A stretch of DNA of 64,000 nucleotides from Calendula officinalis (Eukaryota > Streptophyta > Magnoliopsida > Asterales > Asteraceae): the NCBI GenBank assembly GCA_963853835.1, contig OY970823.1:11860001-11924000 (forward strand), given 5' to 3'. Of this stretch, positions 40,676 through 51,841 are shown in pieces (the stretch's first letter is position 1; every line of letters begins with the position of its first letter). The notes under the pieces were generated by a model. It ran no database searches, was not told the DNA's origin, and saw nothing but the letters and a program-made list of their open reading frames with translations. Made by a program: the position numbers and the translations under genes.

Positions 40676-41750
40676 CTATTGCAGAAAATTCAATACTGCG
40701 CTCTTGTAGTTCGGTATAACACTTTGAGCAGATTGAGGGACCAATAGGTTGATCAAAAAACGATTTTTTCCTCATCAGCTGACTCAGTTTGACATACAAC
40801 CTCACAAAAAGTTTTTGATTTAACAAACTGAGTTGGATTCATGTCTGAAACTCTTCAAATAAATCAGCAAAATTGCTTCTAGTTTTTAACTGAGGATCAA
40901 CACCAAGTGCAGCCCTCACATTTTCTGGAAATTGTTGATTTAGACATTTGTTTAGTTTTCTAGAAGCATTTCCCCAAGATTTACACTATTTTTAAAATTT
41001 TTCTTTCTCAAGTTTATATAAGTGAGCTTTATCAGCTAATTTTTGGTTCATTTCTTATAAGTTCAAAAAATCTAATTCTAAATCTTTTAATTTTGCTAAT
41101 TTATCAAGGTTTTCATTTTTTACCCTTTCAAGTTCAAGAATTGTTAGTTTTAATGCTTTTTCTTTATGTACTAAAGTTTTAAGATCAACAATCATGTACT
41201 AAAAAATCTTTTCTTTTTCATTTAAAGAGTCAGTTTGAAAGGCACTCACCTTGCACAATTGTGTGGAGTCCCAATCACTATGGACACTCATCCTCTCAGC
41301 GTGTCTGATATCTGTATCAAAGGTACTCTTCAAATCTTCTTCAGTAAAAGACATAAAGGCCTTGTTCTCAACCTCTTCCTCATCATCACTTAGCTCTTCA
41401 TCCATCCAAGCTTCAGAGTATAGTGCTAGATGAAGTGCTCCATTCCTTGTTGCACCCTTGCCCTTGGTCCAGTTCTTCAACTTGACATACTTGTCCTTAT
41501 GCCATTTATCTCGGTATGCAATCTTATCATTCTGATCAGTTTCAGATGACTTAGTATGGCAGTTAGGAGCAATGTGTCCAGGCTTTCCACACCCGTAGCA
41601 TAGACCTGATCTTGGGTCAGTATTAGAAGAGCTAACACCCAGCCTTTTCTTCTTTAACTAATCCAACTTCATAGACATAAGAGCCATTTGAGTTTCAAGC
41701 TCCTCTGCCTCAGTATCGACAATATCAAACCCAGCCTTTTCTTCTTTAAC
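40676..41750 (-). pseudogene. Copia gag middle region with zinc knuckle, broken
   Basis: Minus strand. Near 41640-41590 it reads CYGCGKPGHIAPNC, a CCHC zinc knuckle. A Lys-rich piece and the acidic run EAWMDEELSDDEEEVENKAF (41480-41199) follow. The next part has a Lys/Leu/Glu-rich coiled-coil-like stretch with several stops (41195-40980), then CSKCYTELQERSIEFSAIEY, which runs into the Ty3 insertion. The frame resumes at 31668 as SDTTPDVVQYD. Confidence 0.75.
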
Positions 41751-41824
41751 TAATCCAACTTCATAGACATAAGAGCCATTTGAGTTTCAAGCTCCTCTGC
41801 CTTAGTATCGACAATATCAAGCAC
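41641..41824. repeat. 92-bp tandem duplication in Copia gag
   Basis: Copies 41641-41732 and 41733-41824 are nearly identical (AGCCTTTTCTTCTTTAACTA onward). The length is not a multiple of three, so it breaks the reading frame. Confidence 0.92.
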
Positions 41825-42325
41825 TGGCTCTTCAGGCTCAGTGACAGTATAGGCCTGTTGCACTGGTTTAGCAATCAGGGCCATGCCAGTGGAAGTCTTG
41901 TCAGTTTTCTTCCAGTTGATCAGTCTAGTAGCATTGTTCTCCTCATGCTTCAACATTTAACCATTCAATGTTTGAAGAGTGTATGTTTCAATGTTGTTAG
42001 CAGCATTGACAGAGTTTGTCATGTCAAGGAATTGTTGAGGAAGAGTGTCCAGAAACTTTTGACAGAGTTCTCCTTCTTCCTTAACAATTCGAACACTAAT
42101 AAGATCATGGATAATAGTGTTGAATCCGTTATAGAGATAGGTGATGTCTTCATTCGGATTTGAGAAGAAATTTTCATATTTCCTTCCCATGTTGCTTTTT
42201 CTTTGAATATTCACCTTTGTTGTCACTTCATAGGTGATGGTTAAGCTATCCCACATAGCTTTAGCAGTTGGTAGCTGCATTATAGCAGTTAGTATTTCTT
42301 TGGTAACTGCATTAGCAATCACACC

Positions 42326-43032
42326 TAGGGATGGCAACTCTCATCCGATCCGATGATCATCCATCCGATCCGCTCCACCGGTGGTGGATACGGATGAAGT
42401 TAAATGGGTGAATATCGGATGTGGAGCGGATATGGATGTTTATTGGAGCGGATACGGATGATGATTTTCAATCCATGGATGAATCCATTTAACCCGAAAT
42501 TAATCTTTTTTATATTACAATTTTACATGATTAATAATATATGTCTACATATATTTTATTCAATCAAATTTATACATAACATAACATTGAATATAACTAA
42601 ATTTGTAAACATTACAAACCGTACTCTAGGCTTATGTATATATTAAGTTATGTTTTCGTTTGTATCTATCAATAATTGGGTATTAGTTACAAACTATGTT
42701 CTATGCCTCAATGCATCGAACGTAGGTTTGTAATTATGTTTTCGTTTGTATATTCTTTTGAAAGAAATTATATACATATTCAACAAAAATTGCAAATTTA
42801 TCTATGAAACTATCATACTTTCTTATGAAACTATCATACTTTCTTTAAAAAACTAAATTCTTTCGACATCCAACGGATGCCCATTTACCCGCTATAATCC
42901 GATGGATATGGATATGGATGGATTAAATGATTTTAAATGGATATGGATGTGGATATGGACGATGTAAATCTAAATGGATATGGATGTGGACATCGCATCA
43001 CCCGATCCACATCCGCTCCATTGCCATCCCTA
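42326..43032. mobile_element. hAT-type MITE, 707 bp, ATCACACC duplication
   Basis: Ends TAGGGATGGCAA and TTGCCATCCCTA are inverted repeats. An 8-bp duplication ATCACACC lies at 42318-42325 and 43033-43040. TIRs of this form with 8-bp duplications indicate the hAT superfamily. The subterminal 100 bp at both ends are rich in GGATATGGATGT or CCGATCCGCTCC words. Only an 80-residue frame is present and no transposase. Confidence 0.92.
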
Positions 43033-43100
43033 ATCACACCTTTGGCTCTTGAGTCAAGACTGAACAGCTGACGATCAGTATCAGTCCATGTGTGCTCCAG

Positions 43101-43388
43101 TTTTGGTATGGTTCTTGTTCCTGCAGGAGCATCATCAGTAGCAGCAATGGGTTCCACAATTTGTAGAATGATGGGACCATCAGTCAGCACTGTGAGCATT
43201 TCACAATGGATAGATTCAAGATACCATTGGGCTTTCAACTTCCAGTTTTGGTATGGTTCTTGTTCCTGCAGGAGCATCATCAGTAGCAGCAATGGGTTCC
43301 ACAATTTGTAGAATGATGGGACCATCAGTCAGCACTGTGAGCATTTCACAATGGATAGATTCAAGATACCATTGGGCTTTCAACTTCC
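43101..43388. repeat. 144-bp tandem duplication in Copia gag
   Basis: Units 43101-43244 and 43245-43388 are almost identical. 144 is 48 codons, so the frame is kept and gag repeats a block that contains VLTDGPIILQIVEPIAATDD. Confidence 0.93.
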
Positions 43389-43545
43389 ACTGATGAAAGT
43401 CTTTGCCATCAAAGATAGGCACACCCTTTCCTGACATAACTGGGGCAGTGATTGAAGACATTTTTGTTTTTGTAGGTTGGGAAGGGTAAGTATATGGAAT
43501 GGCTGCCAGGGTCATAGATCGACTAAATAAGGATTAATTTAGCAT

Positions 43546-43557
43546 GTTCTGATACCA
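43546..43557 (-). other. Primer-binding site of the Copia element
   Basis: The minus strand reads TGGTATCAGAAC two bases after the 5' LTR, complementary to an initiator tRNA-Met 3' end with one difference. Confidence 0.75.
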
Positions 43558-43559
43558 GT

Positions 43560-44059
43560 TGATAGGTCCCAACAACCATGGTTTGCTTGTTAATTTTTAG
43601 ATTATAATTTACTTACGACAATTAAGATGTAGAACACAGTAATTAAGTCAAACGTATATTATTCCACAATGTGTGGCTTGTAGCGGAAATACAAGACCAC
43701 TGAACAATTACAAAGAGTATGAATGAACGTGTAAATTGGAGAGTACTCCTTTGCCAAATGATCTCTATTTATAATGTTATAGAGATCTTACAAAATAGGC
43801 AAGGAGTACAAGAAGGACTGATAAAGGAAAGTGAGCTAGATTAAAGGGATTTGATCTAGTCACGTAAACATGGAAATATTTACTCAGTCCTTCAACTCAA
43901 TATTGAGTTTCAATACTGAGTTCCAATACTGAGTGGCCAATACTTCCCACTCAGTATTGCTTCGACACTTAGCTAATTTCTAATACATTTTTATCTAAGC
44001 TAGTCTAGGCTGTCTTGTTATCTTAAGATCCTAAAGGGGTAAGGCTTTTTGCCTTGACA
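43560..44059 (-). repeat. 5' LTR of the Copia element (500 bp)
   Basis: On the minus strand it starts TGTCAAGGCAAAAAGCC and ends GGGACCTATCA, next to the primer-binding site. The right edge borders SIRE-like sequence. The partner LTR is not in the window, so this edge is inferred from TG...CA. Confidence 0.65.
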
Positions 44060-44706
44060 CCCCTTGAAGAGAAAACTCACACTGCTCCAAATTTAGATGC
44101 CCAACCATCCTACCGTGATAAAGGAAAGGGTCCTGCAGCTCCTCCTCAAACAAAAATCAAGAAAAGAAAAGGACCAGTGGTCCAGGATGAGGAAGAGGAA
44201 AGGATGACAGCAAAAAGACTGGGCATGTCTGAAGAAGATCTCCAGAAGGCCAAGGAAGAACAAGATCGACTTTTTGGGCTAGGCAGTTAGAAAAGTAGGA
44301 GGGAATGAAGGAACAAAGAACAGGGGCCTGGTGGTGCTTGTGTTGGTGCTTGTTTAAAAAACAATTGCATGTATCTTAAACTATTTTACTCTTATCGTTG
44401 CATGCTTTAGAACTATTTACCTTTTATTATCTCTTGCTCTGAATGAATGAATCTTATCAGACAATGCCAATATTTTGACATACTTGAGTTGATTGATTAC
44501 TATATCCTTTAAAGAACTAAAAAAGAAAATATATGAGTCACTGAACTAACGTATGATCAGATTATCAGATCATCATTTGATGTCATATTTTCTAGGTTTG
44601 TTGAAGACCTTCCAAATTGTGAAAAATACTAAAGGTTAAATATAAAACCTTCACATATTCAGGGGGAGTTGCCTAACTATTTGTCCTCATCAAATAGGGG
44701 GAGATT
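44060..44706 (+). pseudogene. SIRE-like Copia 3' internal region with polypurine tract
   Basis: A plus frame (44060-44290) encodes a Lys/Glu-rich peptide (KGPAAPPQTKIKKRKGP, then EEERMTAKRLGMSEEDLQKA) ending in a stop. The rest is untranslated. It ends in AAATAGGGGGAGATTG, a classical polypurine tract just before an LTR. SIRE elements carry such extra sequence after pol. The upstream part was cut off by the Copia LTR at 44059. Confidence 0.55.
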
Positions 44707-45616
44707 GTTGGGTCGCTGAAAAGCATCGCCCACTGGGGAATTTAATGAAGACAAAAAGGAAAATAGTTAGAAGATAATCTGATGATCATTTCCTCAGATT
44801 GTGGGTAACTGAATCTGATCAGTTCGAATTTCAGTATCCCAACTACACTATCTGATCACCATCTGAAACAACGATCAGTTCCCCGTGCGGAATCAGATAC
44901 TGATCAACATATCAGATAGTTGTAGTAGGTTCAGCGCACACTTGACAATAACGCTGAACCATGTGAAAAGATACCATTCTAAGCAAAACTCTTAGTGGAG
45001 GTCACTGAAGCTGAATGCCATCTGAAAAAGCATGAGTATCCGAAGACTCATGGTGATCTGAAGCATACAAAGGCCTGAAGTTTCAGTGTCACAGAAAGTA
45101 TTGTTAGAATTCCATTAGTAGTGCTCGTCGCATGAAATATCCTCTGCACCAACGGAATTCTCACACGTGGATTCGATCGATCATTCCTTTGGCACCACGT
45201 TTCCCAATACTAAAAATTGAGGACTTAGCGATCGAATTCAGGGTGCACCCAACAAGTCTACACGTGGATTCGATTGATCATTCCTTTGGCACCACGTTTG
45301 TCAGACTTTATTCTTTAAGCAGAGTGTAAACAACCAGTAATACCTTAGTTACTTTATTTGAGAAATGAATCTCTGTAACGAAGGTATATGGTATTGTGCC
45401 TGCTCATTTGTTGATCAGAACTTGTCTTAGATAGTATCTGATATTGTCTATTTCATGCAAGTAGTTTAGTTAGGATTTGTTCTTAGCTATTCCGTAAACT
45501 ACTTGTTGCTTTGTTATATCATTATTGATTAATAAAGAAAAGTTTAAAAAGTGTTGAGTGTTGCCTTAATTTTATTTGGTCAGTTAAAGCGTATAAGTGC
45601 ATAAATTCACTTATCA
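44707..45616 (+). repeat. SIRE-like LTR
   Basis: Starts TGTTGGGTCGCTGAAAAGC directly after the polypurine tract. The right end is taken near TTCACTTATCACA. No partner LTR is in the window. Inside, 45159-45300 holds two copies of a CACGTGGATTCGAT-ATCATTCCTTTGGCACCACG phrase about 100 bp apart. Confidence 0.55.
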
Positions 45617-45625
45617 CAGGACAAA

Positions 45626-45880
45626 CAGACTCGATCTCGACCTGAGATCTCTTCTCGACCCGAGAACCTCTAGAAACTCGAGAACAATCTTCTCGACCCG
45701 AGAACCAGTACCACCCGAAATCCTTCTCGTTCTCGACCAGAAATCCTTCTCGATCTCGACCGGATGATGTCGACCCGAAAACCTTCTCGGTATCGACCCG
45801 AAAACCTTCTCGGTCTCGACCCGAGAATCTTCTCGATCTCGACCCGAGAACCTTTGAAACCCGAGACACTTCTCGGCCTA
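45626..45880. repeat. CTCGACCCGAGAA-type short tandem repeats
   Basis: About 250 bp in which CTTCTCGGTCTCGACCCGA-type units of roughly 24 bp recur, many with the self-complementary word CTCG...CGAG. The Arg/Gly/Glu-rich minus-strand frames (for example RDREGFRV repeats) are by-products. Confidence 0.85.
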
Positions 45881-45959
45881 ATAGAAGAACGAGCCATTTT
45901 GTTTCTTGAGGCCCAAGATCGCGTGAGAAAAGGGGTTGTAATAAAACGGGCATAACTTT

Positions 45960-48215
45960 CAGCTCGGGTGTCTAATACTACACCAATCAATATTTCCTCA
46001 GATAACCAAAATGATGGACATAATGATACCCCATTATCTGATAACACACAGCTTGAAAGTACATCATCATCTGAGGGGGAACCAGTCTCACCCATCGAAA
46101 CATTAGCATCTAAACAAACTCCTATCCAAAATGAACCGCTAGTCAAGAAACTGAAGCTGCATCCCCACCAAACACCATACCTCTATACATACAACTTCCT
46201 CCATTGTCTCTAGCACAACCTCTTCTTCTTACAACTGATGACCTGGTCCATCCAATCAAGTGTTCACGCTATGGAACAAGAAGCATCCTATCAATCAAGT
46301 AATTGGAGACTTACAACAAGGTGTTCGTACTCGAAGCCAGCAAGCAAGTGCCAATATATGTTTATTCGCTGGTTTCGTCTCAACGATTGAACCAAAGAAT
46401 GTCAAAATTGCTCATGAAGATCCACACTGGGTATCTTCAATGCGCTTGAAGCTGCTAGTTAAGAAACTGAAGCTGCATCCTCACAAGACACCATACCTCT
46501 ATACATACAACTTCCTCCATTGTCTCCAAAACAACCTCTTATTCTTACATCTAATGACCTGGTCCATTCAATCAAGTGTCCATGCTACGGAACACGAAGC
46601 ATCTGATCAATCAAGTCATTAGAGACTTACAACAAGGTGTTCGTACTCGAAGCCAGGAAGCAAGTGCCAATATATGTTTATTCGCTGGTTTCGTCTCAAT
46701 TATTGAACCAAAGAATGTCAAAATTGCTCTTGAAGATCCTCATTCGGTATCTTCAATGCATGAAGAATTGCAGCAGTTTGAGAAGAATAAAGTTTGGACC
46801 CTTTTTCCACGACCAGCTGACACAAATTTTATTGGAACAAAATGGGCTTTTCAGGAATAAACAAGATCAAGATGAAACAGTGATAAGAAACAAATCAAGA
46901 TTAGTGGCGCAGGGATACAGACATGAGGAAGGCCTAGATTTTGATGAATCTTTTGCCCCGGTTGCAAGATTGGAGATAATTCGCATGTTCCTTGCGTATA
47001 CAGCTTTCAGAAACTTCATAGTCTATCATATGGATGTCAAAAGTTCCTTTCTTAACGGAAAGCTTCAAGAAATAGTTTTTATTAAGACACCTCTAGGGTT
47101 TGAAGACCACAAACATCCTAACTACGTCTATCAATTTAATAAAGCTCTTTACGGGTCAAAACAAGCTCCAAGAGCATGGTATGACACTCTATCCCAATTC
47201 CTACTAAGAAGTGGTTTCACAAGAGGAACAATCGATAATACCCTTTTTATCCGAAAACATAAATCTGATGTCTTGCTAGTTCAAATATATGTTGACGACA
47301 TCATTTTCGGGTCCACAAATGAAAGTATGTGTCAAAGGTTCTCTAAACTAATGACACACAACTATGAGATTAGCTTGATGGGTGAATTAACGTATTTCTT
47401 GGGCTTACAAATTAAACAGTATGAAGAAGAAAATTTTCATAAATCAAGAGAAGTATGTCTTTGAACTCCTGAAGAAATTTGATCTTGAAAAATGTTCTTC
47501 AATGAAAACTCAAATGGCAACAAACCTGAAATTAACAGAAGATCTCTAAGGGAAAGCTGAAAATCCTAAAATCTACAGAGGAATGATTTGATCGCTTCTC
47601 TATCTGACTGCGAGTCGACCAAACATCATATTCTCCACATGTGTATGTGCCAAATACCAAGCAAATCTAAAAGAATCACATATGCATGTTGTTAAACGAA
47701 TTCTTCGATATCTGAAAGGTACTCCTAGACTGGGTATCTGGTATCCAAAAGACAATCGTTTTGCTCTAGTCCGATACTCAGATGCAGATTACGTTGGATG
47801 TAATATGGATCAAAAAAATACAAGTGGAGGATGTCAGTTCTTGTGGGCAAACTAATAAGTTGGTCAAGCAAAAAACAATCATCTGGTTCAACCTCTACGT
47901 GTGAAGATGAATATATAGCTGCTGGGGCGTGTGTAGCTCAGATTCTTTGGATGAAAAATCAACTCTCAGATTTTGATCAGCATTATGAGAAGGTTCCTGC
48001 TTTCTGTGATAACACAAGTGCTATAGCTATTACCAACAACCCCGTCTTTCATTCTCGAACAAAACTAACATTTCATTCGAGATCATGTCGTAAAGGGTGA
48101 TGTTGAAGTTCATTTTATTCCCAATGAACAACAACTTGCTGATTTTTTTTACTAAACCTTTGGATGAATCCAAGTTTAATTATCTAATTGGCAGGCTTGG
48201 TATGTTAAATTCCTA
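45960..48215 (+). pseudogene. SIRE-like Copia reverse transcriptase and RNase H, broken
   Basis: The plus strand begins with an acidic linker (EGEPVSPIETLASKQTP). A 316-bp tandem duplication follows, then GVRTRSQ and EELQQFEKNKVWTLFPRP. After a frame change near 46858, reverse transcriptase continues: RLVAQGYRHEEGLDFDESFA, YHMDVKSSFLNGKL, ALYGSKQAPRAWYD and the active site QIYVDDIIFGSTN. Another frameshift near 47440 and stops at 47549 and 47587 follow. RNase H is seen as YSDADYVGCNMDQKNTSG, WSSKKQSSGSTSTCEDEYIA and CDNTSAIAI. The end reads QQLADFFTKPLDESKFNYLI then LGMLNS and a stop. It would be non-functional. Confidence 0.85.
46141..46772. repeat. 316-bp tandem duplication in the SIRE-like pol
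   Basis: Unit 46141-46456 repeats at 46457-46772 with substitutions and small indels. Shared phrases include CATACCTCTATACATACAAC and TATGTTTATTCGCTGGTTTC. 316 is not a multiple of three. Confidence 0.88.
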
Positions 48216-48559
48216 AAAACATGTATTTTAAATAAATGTATTTGATCACTTGAGGTACTGAAATGTCACCTGACTTATAGCCATGTTTTAGCGTATCATT
48301 ATGATCAGATACATGGCATTCTGTTTCAGTTTAAAGGAATCTATTAATAAGATTAAAATCTATCTCACCTAGTATTTTTATCTCCTAGGGAAAATGAGGG
48401 TCAGATAAGTTGAATGTCGTAATAAACCACTATTTCAATATTTATAATTTGACATCAGGGTATTGCTCTGATATCTGAAGAACTTTTTTTGTCCTTCCTA
48501 AAAGTATTTCATAGTCTCTAAAACGTCTCACATCTATGTTATGTGTTTTTGCAAAATTA
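48216..48559. other. Post-pol sequence of the SIRE-like fragment, no gene seen
   Basis: AT-rich sequence between the end of RNase H and a TA array. It probably belongs to the region after pol. No frame or LTR is recognised. Confidence 0.5.

Positions 48560-49046
<487 letters not shown>

Positions 49047-49136
<90 letters not shown>
49047..49136. repeat. (TA)n microsatellite between B copy 3 and Stowaway 2
   Basis: About 45 TA units. The last TA is also the Stowaway target duplication. Confidence 0.97.
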
Positions 49137-49137
<1 letters not shown>

Positions 49138-49448
49138 TTCCTCCGATTCAAAATAAGTGATACACTTGGGGTTTCACGGTTTTTGATGCAAAAGATTATA
49201 ATGATGGTTAAATTAGATTAATTGGATGGTTAGTGGAGAATGGGTCCCACACCTTTTGAATAAAGTAAGGTTAATGATGTTTAAAAGTAAAAAGTAAGGG
49301 TAAATGGGTAATTTCACTTTGTTAAAGTAGATAGTTAGTGGGTGTGGGTCCCATTTTTCATGCCAAATAAGGAAACTTTTCAAAGTGTATCACTTATTTT
49401 GAATCACCCCAAAAAGGAAAGTGTATCACTTATTTTGAATCGGAGGAA

Positions 49449-49449
<1 letters not shown>
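49137..49449. mobile_element. Stowaway-type MITE 2 (313 bp) inserted in a TA array
   Basis: Inverted ends CTTCCTCCGATTCAAAATAA and complement, exactly 313 bp like 19108-19420, and similar in sequence. The TA duplication is merged in the microsatellite. Confidence 0.92.

Positions 49450-49531
<82 letters not shown>
49450..49531. repeat. (TA)n microsatellite between Stowaway 2 and C copy 2
   Basis: About 41 TA units. Confidence 0.97.
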
Positions 49532-49535
<4 letters not shown>

Positions 49536-50271
49536 CGAGTTATATTGAGAACACTGATTTCAAAAAGAACTCTGAAAACTATTATTAACCAATCAGAATT
49601 TAGTAAATTAATTTTGATTTATTTCATTCATATTAATTGTTCAGGGGTATTTAGGACATTTTACATATTATTTTATTGTTTCCATTTTTGAAAATTTCCT
49701 AAAGTTTAGGCTTAATTTTCAGATATTTTTTGTTGCATATATGTTAATTTATGGGTCTGCGTTTATGTTATTTTATGGTTATGCATATATGTTATTCTAC
49801 AGATCTGCATATATGTTTTTAGCATTACTTACAATATTTTATTTTATTTACGATTATTGATATATGTGACATAAAACAAACGTGTTTAACAAACAAAATC
49901 TATATCCAAATACAACAAAATTGATAAAGCAAACATAATACATACTTGTTGAACTTTTTCATACAAAAAGTAAAATGTTGTTTAAAAGAACACATATATG
50001 TATCCAAGGGAAAACATATATGTATTGAAATGATTGATGGCGTGCAATTGTGTTCCCTTTTGAAACAACTTTCTTCTTTATATACCCCAATACAAAATTC
50101 TCATTTGCTCTTTACTTATATAGCTTGTCAATTTTCTTTATACCAACCACTGCAAAACATATATTAAAAAATATATGTTTAATCAAGAATACATATGACT
50201 TTTATATGCAACCAAATTAAGAACATTAATATTACCCTAATCAATAGTTACAAGAACCCAAAGACATGATC

Positions 50272-51824
50272 TGTAACACCTCAATTTTTAATACAAAACA
50301 TTTGCCCAAAATAAATCATTTTCATAAATAGAAGACCAGTTCCAAAACACGAATTTACAAAAAACCTTTGATATGAAAATCAAAGTATGAGGTTTGGTGT
50401 TACAAAATATATCAAAACTAAGGTTAAGCACAAATACGCTCTAATGATCTTCAACTCTAGGCCCCGCATATCCCAATCCATGCGCACCTAAATCCTCGTA
50501 TGGTGACTCTATCGGTCCTGCTTTCCTAGCATACATATCTAGTACATAAACATATATGTACCAGAACACAGTCATATCCAATACATAAACATATATGTAT
50601 TGGAACTCAAGCGAACCTAATGCATAAACATATATGCAATAGTTCCCTACGTTGCCTAGTACGTAAACATATGCGTACTAGTAGCACCCGTGTGCTTAGT
50701 GTACAAACATATGTACGCCCATCTCAGTGACCGGGGTCACCCCCACGTCACCACCATGTATCTCTAATCATAACTCTATCAGTTATGCCAGTCAAAGCCT
50801 TCGGCTATCACATCAATCATCAAACAAGTTAGTTAGATATTATCAATAATATATACTAACTCAACACATAACAAGTCTAGACAAACATTAAATAGACCGA
50901 TCATAAGTAATCAAAACACTTCATATAGCTATGTACTCAGTAAAGTCCACACGTACTCACCTTAGCAATAAAATGCTCCAACCGTAATCTTTACGCCAGT
51001 TTCCTTGCTTCACAATTCGGTCAACCTTCCAAGACCTCACCAAATGCCTAATACAATAATCACAAGATTATCAACATCACATACTACTACCAATGTGTCC
51101 ATCTATCTCTAGATAACACTTATTAACTCATTTCCCCCAATTATGGTGATTTACCAAACCCTAGGTTTAACCAACCCTTAAGATTCTTACAAATCATAAC
51201 CATACACTTGTTTCCTTTGATAATATACCATCTATTAAGTGCATACATCACTTATATCACCATAACCCATAACCCCAAGAACTAGGGTTTCAAACCCATA
51301 CATCAAAATACATAGATCTTAAGCTACGAAGATCAAAGAGTGAAGATATACCTTTAATCTTCAACTAGGAGTGAAATCTACCAAAGATTTGTGAGGGATT
51401 CGACCTCAATCAGTCCTCAAGCTTAAAAATCGCCAAAGAAGAAACTAGGGTTTTGATATGGCATCAAATGAGCCAAAACCCGACTTAAAGCTGCTCGACC
51501 ATAGTTCACGACGCGAACTAAGTTCGCGTCGCTAACTTTCCCTTGCACGCGAACTTCGCGATCGGTAACTAGTCGTGATCTCCAATCGCCAGACACAACA
51601 ATCCCTGGAGGGAGTTCACGATCGTGAACTAAAGTTCACGCCGTGAAATTCCCTCGTACAGCAGGGCTGCACTTTTCGGTCTAGGCCTGGACCCGGTTTC
51701 GCCCATAACTTCCTCGTACGGTCTCCAAACGACATGAAACCAATTCCTACGTTCTTTAAACGATTTATCCTTATTTTTCATATTTTTATACAATTTATTT
51801 ATTTACAAATTTCGGGTCGTTACA
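50272..51824 (-). repeat. 3' LTR of the gag-only element (1553 bp)
   Basis: Starts TGTAACACCTCAATTTTTAA and ends GGGTCGTTACA. It lacks about 150 bp present in the other LTR (after AAATCCTCG at 50497). Inside are repeated CATAAACATATATGTA words (50530-50720). Near 51500-51660 there is a set of GTTCACGACGCGAAC-like inverted words. Confidence 0.92.
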
Positions 51825-51841
51825 ACTATTCACCCCTTAAA
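51825..51841 (-). other. Polypurine tract of the gag-only element
   Basis: The minus strand reads TTAAGGGGTGAATAGT before the 3' LTR. The G-run and position fit a plus-strand primer. Confidence 0.7.

Larger units (their letters stand above)
41750..43515 (-). pseudogene. Copia gag N-terminal half, broken by a MITE and duplications
   Basis: The likely start is ATG at 43461 (MSSITAPVMSGKGVPIFDGK) or upstream at 43515. DFHQWKLKAQWYLESIHCEM and AIMQLPTAKAMWDSLTITYE are typical Copia gag (UBN2-like) segments. EDITYLYNGFNTIIHDLISV and LCQKFLDTLPQQFLDM follow, then a stop near 41954 and the second frame to 41750. A 144-bp in-frame duplication (43101-43388) and the 707-bp MITE at 42326 interrupt it. 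When the MITE and one copy of its duplication are ignored, the frame is continuous across the site. Confidence 0.8.
26514..44059 (-). mobile_element. Copia-type LTR retrotransposon (minus), 3' end lost, with nested insertions
   Basis: On the minus strand the order is: 5' LTR (44059-43560), primer-binding site, gag, zinc knuckle, protease, integrase, then truncation at 26514 before reverse transcriptase. Three insertions with target duplications interrupt it: a hAT-type MITE (42326-43032), a Ty3 element (31674-40670) and a solo LTR (27738-30742). About 4.3 kb of Copia sequence remains once these are removed. Integrase coming before the expected reverse transcriptase marks it as Copia. Stops, frameshifts and internal duplications make it dead. 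Confidence 0.85.

Noticed and set aside
45522..46146. Arg/Gly/Glu-rich minus-strand frames with RDREGFRV repeats
   Set aside because: They are produced by the CTCGACCCGAG minisatellite and lie opposite to the SIRE-like coding strand.
46260..46622. 120-residue frame as an independent gene
   Set aside because: It is the first unit of the 316-bp duplication of a Copia linker region and continues in decayed form.
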